Shown here: piece after piece, positions 6,395 through 10,835 of the stretch
Layout of the letters: the number at the start of each line of letters is the position of its first letter
Numbering within the stretch: position 1 is the first letter of the stretch
Origin: an uncultured bacterium
GTDB taxonomy: Bacteria; Cyanobacteriota; Vampirovibrionia; Gastranaerophilales; Gastranaerophilaceae
Direction of reading: 5' to 3'
Length of the DNA: 10,835 nucleotides
Assembly: GCA_900551675.1 (NCBI GenBank)
Contig: URXH01000071.1
Location: 1-10,835, forward strand
Notes under the pieces: generated by a model
What the model saw: the letters and a program-made list of their open reading frames with translations, nothing else
Told to the model about the DNA's origin: nothing
Database searches by the model: none
Position numbers and translations under genes: made by a program

Positions 6395-6418
6395 AATATC
6401 AAGAATTTAAAATATCAA
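6391..6418. repeat. Short tandem duplication at a convergent gene junction
   Basis: TTAAAATATCAA occurs at 6391-6402 and again at 6407-6418 (16-nt period). The stop codon of the plus-strand GT5 gene and that of the minus-strand DUF3137-like gene both lie in the first copy. The duplication covers the last codons of the minus-strand gene and may have set its present stop. Confidence 0.6.
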
Positions 6419-7298
6419 CTAAATCAAAAATTACGATGAATCTTTCGATAAGGTCATCGTAATTTTTTGCTTTTAATAATGACCTGAACAGAAAGCCGAA
6501 AAGCATAGGCTTTTTCTGTCTGATAGCAATCAAAACAACATTATCTTTGTAAGATAATTCAAACCCTTTGGCAGTATAAACTTCCCCGAATCTTTTTACA
6601 GTATTCCAGAAAACTTCACTGATGAATTCCAAATTTTTATTATTCTTTGCAAATATATACAGATATTTATTCATTTCTTCAATATGCGGATTTATTTGTC
6701 TGAAATTATTAAATTTTTTCTCGTTTTTAGAAAACATTATTACATGGTTATCAATACTTTTTCCAAGCTCAAACTCAATTAGAGTTCCTTTGAACATATC
6801 AGGTTTATTAACACCCTTAACAGGCATTTTTAATCTTGAATCCGAGATTATAATGTTAGTACCATTATAAAAGCCGAAAAAACTTGATACATCTTCCTGA
6901 GTATCGAAATTATGAAATAACTGAGAATCAATAATTACATCAGTATTATGATTTTTCGGCCATTTTTTAAAATTTGCAAAGGGAGGAAGAAATAACGGAA
7001 GAACTTTTTCATAAAGCAAAGCCTGAAAATCTTTTCCTGCAATAATAAAATTAACTATACTTTTTAATATACACGCATACATCAAAAATAAAATTAAAGG
7101 AATAAGAATAAATTTATAAATAGGGCTAAAGTTTACAAACATTACAATAAATGCAAGAAATAAACCAGCTAAAAAGTACAAAGATGATGAAAGTACAACT
7201 TTTTTTACTATATGAATTCGTTCACTTTCCAATATTACGATTTGCGGTAATATTTTTTCATCAAAATATTTATAATATATATCTTTTTTATCTTCCAT
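6399..7298 (-). CDS. DUF3137-like membrane protein, 299 aa, function unknown
   Basis: An N-terminal soluble stretch (1-33, with YYKYFDEKILPQIV) precedes two hydrophobic segments at about 34-55 and 60-80, which would leave both ends on the same side of the membrane, probably cytoplasmic. The C-terminal domain carries GFYNGTNIIISDSRL (142-156) and FKGTLIEFEL (169-178). This pattern, a short G-x-Y-x-G strand followed by an F-K-G strand, is typical of DUF3137 proteins. The domain ends in basic and aromatic stretches without catalytic-looking motifs. No enzymatic role is known to me. The ATG at 7298 lacks a clear Shine-Dalgarno; a TAAGAT only about 8 nt upstream could be a -10, which would make the message nearly leaderless. 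It converges on the GT5 gene with four bases between the stop codons, and its last 25 codons contain that gene's terminator hairpin. It is divergent from yebC. Confidence 0.7.
   Translation of the reverse strand: MEDKKDIYYKYFDEKILPQIVILESERIHIVKKVVLSSSLYFLAGLFLAFIVMFVNFSPIYKFILIPLILFLMYACILKSIVNFIIAGKDFQALLYEKVLPLFLPPFANFKKWPKNHNTDVIIDSQLFHNFDTQEDVSSFFGFYNGTNIIISDSRLKMPVKGVNKPDMFKGTLIEFELGKSIDNHVIMFSKNEKKFNNFRQINPHIEEMNKYLYIFAKNNKNLEFISEVFWNTVKRFGEVYTAKGFELSYKDNVVLIAIRQKKPMLFGFLFRSLLKAKNYDDLIERFIVIFDLVDILNS
6426..6468 (+). terminator. Strong Rho-independent terminator of the GT5 gene, inside the opposing coding region
   Basis: The arms 6426-6439 and 6454-6467 pair perfectly over 14 bp (core TTACGATGA / TCATCGTAA) with a 14-nt loop, and the right arm runs into TTTTTT and then GC. 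It is about 30 nt after the GT5 stop. On the minus strand the same hairpin is followed by TTTTTGATTTAG, so it may act in both directions, although there it is still within the coding sequence (NYDDLIERFIVIF). Confidence 0.8.
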
Positions 7299-7339
7299 AA
7301 AAATTATCTTAACACACTAATAAAAACAATTAAACTTTT

Positions 7340-7369
7340 TTGTGCTAAAATATAAATACAGAGTATAAG
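7340..7369 (+). promoter_or_regulatory. Candidate promoter of the yebC-GGDEF-tsaE operon
   Basis: TTGTGC (7340-7345), an 18-nt spacer and TATAAG (7364-7369) fit a sigma70 promoter with a weak -35 and a good -10. Transcription would start near 7376, leaving a leader of only about 15 nt that includes AGAGGG before the ATG at 7391. TATAAA at 7351 is an alternative -10. Confidence 0.45.
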
Positions 7370-7390
7370 ATTAAAAAGAGGGAAAAAAAT

Positions 7391-8140
7391 ATGTCAGGAC
7401 ACTCAAAATGGTCAACCATTAAACATAAAAAAGCAAAAGTAGACTCACAACGTGCGGTCGTGTTTCAAAAATATTCAAGAGAATTAATTGTTTCAGCAAG
7501 ACTCGGAGGTCCTGATCCTGCAGGAAATTTCCGTTTAAGAACAGCTATTGAAAAAGCAAAAGCAGCAGGTCTGCCAAATGACAACATTAAACGTGCAATT
7601 GAAAAAGGTGCAGGTGCAGGTTCAGCAGATAATTACGAAGAATTAATATATGAAGGCTACGCTCCCGGAGGTGTTGCTGTTGTAATAGAAGCAATGACCG
7701 ATAACAGGAACAGAACCGCCGGCGATATAAGAAGCTTTTTTACTAAATACAACGGAAGCTTAGGAGCAACAGGATGCGTAGGCTGGATGTTTGACCAGCG
7801 CGGAGTTATTACTTTTGATGAAAATACCGATTTTGATAAACTTTTTGAAGCATCAATAGGTCTTGATGCCCTTGATGTAACAGAAGAAGACGGGCAGTAT
7901 AAAGTTATAACATCGCCTGAAAATTTTCAATCTGTTGTTGAAGGCCTTGAAGCAGAAGGTTTCAAAAGTTTATCAGCAGAGCTGACAAGAATTCCGCAAA
8001 ATACTATAGAAATTACTGATGAAAAAACAGCAGATCAGATATTGAAACTATTGGATAAACTTGAAGAACACGATGATGTTCAAAATGTCTATGCAAATTT
8101 TGATATTTCAGATGATATTTTGCAAAAACTGGAAGCATAA
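7391..8140 (+). CDS. yebC: YebC/TACO1 family translation factor (former DUF28)
   Basis: The N-terminus SGHSKWSTIKHKKAKVD is the family signature, and GLPNDNIKRAIEKGAG, EGYAPGGVAVVIEAMTDNRNR and LGATGCVGWMFDQRG follow in the usual order. At 249 aa it is a full-length bacterial member, with the three expected alpha/beta domains. YebC was long annotated as a transcriptional regulator. Work on YebC and mitochondrial TACO1 points to a ribosome-associated factor that relieves stalling at difficult (proline-rich) sequences; that role is taken from the family. The start has AGAGGG eight nt upstream. It is the first gene of the operon; its TAA overlaps the ATG of the next gene by one base (TAATG), so the two are likely translationally coupled. 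Confidence 0.95.
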   Translation: MSGHSKWSTIKHKKAKVDSQRAVVFQKYSRELIVSARLGGPDPAGNFRLRTAIEKAKAAGLPNDNIKRAIEKGAGAGSADNYEELIYEGYAPGGVAVVIEAMTDNRNRTAGDIRSFFTKYNGSLGATGCVGWMFDQRGVITFDENTDFDKLFEASIGLDALDVTEEDGQYKVITSPENFQSVVEGLEAEGFKSLSAELTRIPQNTIEITDEKTADQILKLLDKLEEHDDVQNVYANFDISDDILQKLEA

Positions 8141-9489
8141 TGCCGCAATTAGAAGATATTGAAAATTTATCGGAAAAACTTAATGACACGTATAATGCAG
8201 CAGGTATTACACGTGTACTTGAGGAAATTTTTTCATCTGTACACATATACATTTACGATTCGACATCAGAAACTTTACGTGATTTTTCCAGAAGCTGGAT
8301 TTCTATTGATGAATTCGGGCATAAATATCAGACAAAAAATTTATATAGAGTTTTTGAAAAACTAAAAAATATTACCTGTACGGAAGAAAATGACTGTCTT
8401 TTTTATGGACTTTATCAGGGACAAAAGCTGATTGGAATGATTAAATTCGACAGTATTCCGGATAAAGAGAATTTTGCGCTTTTTAAAACAACATCATATT
8501 TAATTTCATTAAAAATTCAAAATGTTATTCTTCTGGAACGGATGCAAAGAAATATAGATTTTCATGATGCAATGAAAAATATCGCAAAAATAATAGAAAC
8601 ACAGTATGAAACCGGCTATATTATACCTATTATAGGTGAAATGATTGATAAATTTGTATCCGAACATTTAATTTATATATTCATAAATAATAAACTTATA
8701 TGGCCTTCTGCCTGCAAGGACAAAAAAATATTTGAACTTCTGAAATGTATAACAAACAAATCAGAATATGTTTTAACTCCGGATAAAAAAATCGGTCTTT
8801 TCCCGCTGATAAGCGAAAATAAACTCTTAGGCTGTATCGTAACCAAAAGTACAGATAATGTTTTGAGCGAAAAAGAAATAAGCTATATAGAACAGCTTAC
8901 AAATCAGGCAGCAACAACAATTAACAGAGCAAATGTCTATGCGGAAATCTTAAAACACGCAACACTTGATGCGCTCACCGGGCTTTACAACAGACATCAG
9001 CTTGAAGAACGTATAAAGCAGGAAGTCTCCGGAGCAAAACGTCAGAATCGGAGCTTATGCACAATTATGACTGATGTTGATTATTTTAAAAACGTAAATG
9101 ATACTTACGGACATGCATCAGGCGATTTAGTTTTAAAAACAGTATCAAATGTAATAAAACATCAGCTAAGGGATTATGACATTGCAGGCCGTTACGGAGG
9201 GGAAGAATTTGTCATAATTCTTCCGTTTACAAAATTAGAAGAAGCTGAAATGGTTGCCCAAAGACTTAGAAAAGCAGTTGAAAATACTAATATTGATATT
9301 TCAAAAGTAAACCCTGATGTGCAGAAAAAAAATATTAATGTTACAATAAGTCTCGGGATTTGTGAATACAAAAACGGAGATGATGAAAAATCTTTATTGC
9401 AAAAAGCAGATAAAGCACTGTATAAAGCAAAAGAAAACGGAAGGAACAGAGCAGAAGTATATGAAAAGATTTCAACAAATTTGCCGTAA
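8140..9489 (+). CDS. GAF-GGDEF diguanylate cyclase
   Basis: Residues about 15-135 and 145-265 look like two GAF-type sensor domains (alternating strands such as LFYGLYQGQKLIGMIKFD and IGLFPLISENKLLGCIV, each followed by a helix). There is no membrane segment or signal peptide, so it should act in the cytoplasm. The catalytic domain starts at DALTGLYNRH (277) and has D312 in TDVDYFKNVNDTYGH for metal binding. Its active-site motif is GGEEF (353-357), the active form. An RxxD inhibitory site (R344-D-Y-D347) stands exactly five residues before it, so product feedback is expected. It should make cyclic di-GMP from two GTP; no EAL or HD-GYP domain is attached. Translation probably re-initiates from the yebC stop, since no separate ribosome site is needed at TAATG. 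The sensor ligand cannot be told from sequence. Confidence 0.9.
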   Translation: MPQLEDIENLSEKLNDTYNAAGITRVLEEIFSSVHIYIYDSTSETLRDFSRSWISIDEFGHKYQTKNLYRVFEKLKNITCTEENDCLFYGLYQGQKLIGMIKFDSIPDKENFALFKTTSYLISLKIQNVILLERMQRNIDFHDAMKNIAKIIETQYETGYIIPIIGEMIDKFVSEHLIYIFINNKLIWPSACKDKKIFELLKCITNKSEYVLTPDKKIGLFPLISENKLLGCIVTKSTDNVLSEKEISYIEQLTNQAATTINRANVYAEILKHATLDALTGLYNRHQLEERIKQEVSGAKRQNRSLCTIMTDVDYFKNVNDTYGHASGDLVLKTVSNVIKHQLRDYDIAGRYGGEEFVIILPFTKLEEAEMVAQRLRKAVENTNIDISKVNPDVQKKNINVTISLGICEYKNGDDEKSLLQKADKALYKAKENGRNRAEVYEKISTNLP

Positions 9490-9925
9490 CCTTGATGATA
9501 CAAAAAAACTTGCACAAAAATTTGCGCCGCTTTTAAAAGACGGATGCTTTATAAACCTGTATGGAGAAATAGGCGCAGGGAAAACCGCATTTGTAAAACT
9601 TGTTGCCGATGCACTGGATGTCAAAGAAAAAGTTACAAGCCCGAGTTTTGTAATCCTTAACGAATATCACACCGGCTCAATTCCGATTTACCATTTCGAT
9701 TTATACAGATTAGAAAATGAAGGAATTAAAACAATTTATGACGAATTGCGTGAATATTCCGAAGGCAGATGCGTAACTTTTGTAGAATGGGCAGAATTTA
9801 ATCAAAATGAAGCTCCATTTAACCATATAAAAATTAATGTAAAATATAATGATGATGATTCAAGAATTTATGAATTTGAATCGGCAGGAAAAGATGAGAT
9901 TATTGAAAAGCTCAGCATTCTTTAA
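9461..9925 (+). CDS. tsaE: tRNA t6A37 biosynthesis ATPase TsaE
   Basis: A 154-aa P-loop protein of normal length for the family. Walker A is GEIGAGKT (35-42), followed by TSPSFVILNEY (SPSF 60-63), HFDLYRL (78-84) and FVEWAE (107-112), the diagnostic TsaE set. TsaE hydrolyses ATP to reset the TsaB-TsaD complex that attaches threonylcarbamoyl to A37 of ANN-decoding tRNAs. The frame is open further upstream to 9362, but that would overlap the GGDEF gene by 128 nt and add 33 unlike residues; MKRFQQICRNL at 9461 gives the family N-terminus. The chosen start overlaps the cyclase by 29 nt and has only a weak ribosome site (AGAAG or the more distant AAGGAA), so coupling to the upstream gene is likely. 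tsaB follows after 113 bp; tsaD is not in the window. Confidence 0.93.
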   Translation: MKRFQQICRNLDDTKKLAQKFAPLLKDGCFINLYGEIGAGKTAFVKLVADALDVKEKVTSPSFVILNEYHTGSIPIYHFDLYRLENEGIKTIYDELREYSEGRCVTFVEWAEFNQNEAPFNHIKINVKYNDDDSRIYEFESAGKDEIIEKLSIL

Positions 9926-9935
9926 TAAAGCAATT

Positions 9936-10035
9936 ACGCGCCACCTTTGTTATAGGGAAGAAAACCTTACAAACGGTGGTGGTTAGTAAAATGCCTCCCT
10001 TGTAAAGGGAGGGGTACCGCGCAAGCGGTGGAGGG
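9936..10035. repeat. GC-rich multi-hairpin repeat element between tsaE and tsaB
   Basis: Three inverted repeats follow one another. CCACC-TTTGT (9941-9950) pairs with ACAAA-C-GGTGG (9969-9979). CCTCCCTT (9994-10001) pairs with AAGGGAGG (10005-10012) over a 3-nt loop. ACCGC (10016-10020) pairs with GCGGT (10025-10029) around a GCAA loop, a GNRA tetraloop in RNA. The block is much richer in G and C than its surroundings and looks like a non-autonomous palindromic repeat (REP/MITE-like). Its last bases GGAGGG sit three nt before the tsaB ATG. No transposase is present, and copy number cannot be judged from here. Confidence 0.65.
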
Positions 10036-10038
10036 ATT

Positions 10039-10647
10039 ATGATAACACTCGCATTTGATACATGCTTAGACAAAATGTATACAGTTTTAAAACGGGATGG
10101 AGAAGTTCTGGCTTCCCGCATTGTAGAAAACAAAGATAACAAATATCATTCGGCATTTTTGATTTCAACATTACAGGAAATAATGAGCGAAAATAAGGTT
10201 AAACCGCAGGATATAAGTTTAATTGCCGTAAATATCGGTCCAGGGAGTTTTACAGGAATACGTGCCTGTGTAACAGTTGCAAGAGTAATGGCTCAGCAGT
10301 TGAATTGCAAAGCTGTCGGAATTTCATCGCTTGAAATTCTTGCACAGCTTGCTCCAAAAAATCCTCTGGTTGCTCTTGATGCAAGAAAAAATTGTGCATA
10401 CCTTTATTACGGCGGTGAAATTAAAGGTGCTGTACAATTAGATGATGTTCGTGAGATTATAAAATCAGGGGATTATACTGTAATTACAGATGATAAATTG
10501 CAGCCTCTGCTCGGCGGGACTTCATATCAGGCAAATAATTATGCACTCGGAGAAATTCTTGCAAACCTTGCAGAAAAAAAAGAAGATGAAGGGAACTGGC
10601 GAAAACTTAAACCGCTTTATATCCAGCCGCCTCCAATGGGAGCGTAG
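10039..10647 (+). CDS. tsaB: tRNA t6A37 threonylcarbamoyltransferase subunit TsaB
   Basis: A 202-aa member of the ASKHA-fold TsaB family. The start is MITLAFDTCLDKM (FDTC in place of the common IDTS/FDTS), followed by IGPGSFTGIRA (66-76), the TsaB hallmark, and LDARKNCAYLYY in the centre. TsaB has no catalytic activity of its own; it dimerises with TsaD and binds TsaE to form the t6A machinery. The protein is slightly short against the usual 215-235 aa, mainly at the C-terminus, which ends LYIQPPPMGA. Its TAG lies in the loop of a GGAGCG/CGCTCC hairpin, so the terminus may have been reshaped by repeat DNA. The ribosome site GGAGGG is unusually close (3 nt) and belongs to the end of the upstream repeat. 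Order tsaE-tsaB supports the call. Confidence 0.92.
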   Translation: MITLAFDTCLDKMYTVLKRDGEVLASRIVENKDNKYHSAFLISTLQEIMSENKVKPQDISLIAVNIGPGSFTGIRACVTVARVMAQQLNCKAVGISSLEILAQLAPKNPLVALDARKNCAYLYYGGEIKGAVQLDDVREIIKSGDYTVITDDKLQPLLGGTSYQANNYALGEILANLAEKKEDEGNWRKLKPLYIQPPPMGA

Positions 10648-10654
10648 CCGCTCC
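10639..10654. repeat. Perfect 6-bp hairpin spanning the tsaB stop codon
   Basis: GGAGCG (10639-10644), loop TAGC, CGCTCC (10649-10654); the stop TAG is the first three bases of the loop. There is no T-tract after it, so it is not a typical terminator. Confidence 0.55.
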
Positions 10655-10675
10655 GCCCCACACATTTAGTAACAG

Positions 10676-10703
10676 GTAGGTTGGGATAAGCAAAGCGTTC
10701 CCA
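10676..10703. repeat. GTAGGTTGGG-type palindromic repeat
   Basis: GTAGGTTGGGA (10676-10686) followed by TAAGCAAAGCGT and TCCCA (10699-10703) forms a stem-loop with TGGGA/TCCCA arms. The pattern GTAGGTTGGG...CCCA resembles dispersed repeats known from cyanobacteria and other bacteria. The resemblance is from memory and was not searched. Confidence 0.5.
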
Positions 10704-10717
10704 CAAAAGTTTTTTAT

Positions 10718-10739
10718 TCCCTCCCCAAACGGGGAGGGA
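10718..10739. repeat. 9-bp GC-rich inverted repeat after tsaB
   Basis: TCCCTCCCC (10718-10726), loop AAAC, GGGGAGGGA (10731-10739), then TAGGGTGGGG. The arms are close to the CCTCCCTT/AAGGGAGG arms upstream of tsaB, so both may belong to one repeat family. A T-run precedes it and none follows on the plus strand; a terminator role is unlikely. Confidence 0.65.
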
Positions 10740-10835
10740 TAGGGTGGGGTGCAAACAGAAAGAACAGAGGGCAAGAAGGCAGGTTAATTACAGAAGGTCT
10801 TTTTTGTGCGCAGCACCGATAATAGCTTGACATCA
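10740..10835. other. Right-edge stretch without a recognisable gene
   Basis: A purine-rich segment (10752-10783, with AGAGGGCAAGAAGGCAGG) is followed by a T-run (10799-10805) and a small hairpin GTGC-GCA-GCAC (10807-10817). A consensus -35 hexamer TTGACA lies at 10827-10832, but any -10 would be outside the window. I see no coding frame with start signals. Confidence 0.4.

Noticed and set aside
6622..6870. Plus-strand frame inside the DUF3137-like gene, and similar antisense frames at 2561-2752, 4484-4669, 5970-6206, 8013-8252, 9192-9515 and 9912-10142
   Set aside because: Shadow frames of well-supported genes on the other strand or of repeat DNA, without ribosome sites or recognisable domains.
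7299..7311. Leaderless promoter of the DUF3137-like gene
   Set aside because: TAAGAT lies about 8 nt before the ATG, but the -35 is poor; noted under the gene and not called as a feature.
8159..8365. 68-codon plus-strand frame inside the GGDEF gene
   Set aside because: Out of frame with a gene whose domains are clear across the same bases; no start signals.
9362..9460. Longer N-terminus for TsaE
   Set aside because: It would overlap most of the end of the GGDEF gene and adds Lys-rich residues absent from the TsaE family.
10827..10832. TTGACA as a promoter for a gene to the right
   Set aside because: Perfect -35 hexamer, but its -10 would fall outside the window, so it cannot be supported.
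1..10835. tRNA, rRNA, CRISPR array, transposase or phage genes
   Set aside because: I looked for these and saw no supporting sequence. The palindromic repeats near tsaB lack spacers and any transposase.

Overview
The window is AT-rich with strongly A/T-biased third codon positions and short intergenic spaces. The best guess at the source is a gut-type Gastranaerophilales (Vampirovibrionia/Melainabacteria) or a close relative. That rests on a prepilin of the FTLAEVLITLGIIGVVAA type, an outsized glycogen-synthase-like protein, a DUF3137-like membrane protein, the operon style, and a GTAGGTTGGG palindromic repeat resembling ones known from cyanobacteria. It is an inference; no rRNA or other phylogenetic marker is present.

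Left part (1-1825). Two minus-strand loci share one architecture: a near-identical sigma70-type promoter, a short leader with a good Shine-Dalgarno, an ATG, about nine codons, then a run of exactly ten G (coding sense). The second is a type IV prepilin/pseudopilin gene. With ten G its start codon is out of frame with the pilin; 8, 11 or 14 G would restore one 253-codon reading frame. The first runs off the left edge and is in the same state. This looks like a pair of phase-variable (contingency) surface genes, both OFF in this sequence. Between them lie a 31-residue single-pass membrane protein on the minus strand, not in a standard long-ORF list, and a divergent 101-residue protein with two CxxC pairs.

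Middle (1825-7298). A CNT/NupC-family nucleoside transporter (minus) diverges from a 1023-residue GT5 glycogen-synthase-like protein (plus). The GT5-like protein has a charged helical insertion and a C-terminal membrane anchor. A 17-bp palindrome sits between their start regions. The GT5 gene converges on a DUF3137-like membrane protein, and its terminator hairpin lies inside the last codons of that opposing gene.

Right part (7391-10835). A tight plus-strand operon holds yebC (translation factor), a GAF-GGDEF diguanylate cyclase (start overlaps the yebC stop), tsaE (overlaps the cyclase by 29 nt) and tsaB. TsaE and TsaB act together in tRNA t6A37 synthesis. GC-rich, multi-hairpin repeat elements bracket tsaB, and the upstream one supplies its Shine-Dalgarno. 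The last ~95 bases hold no recognisable gene.
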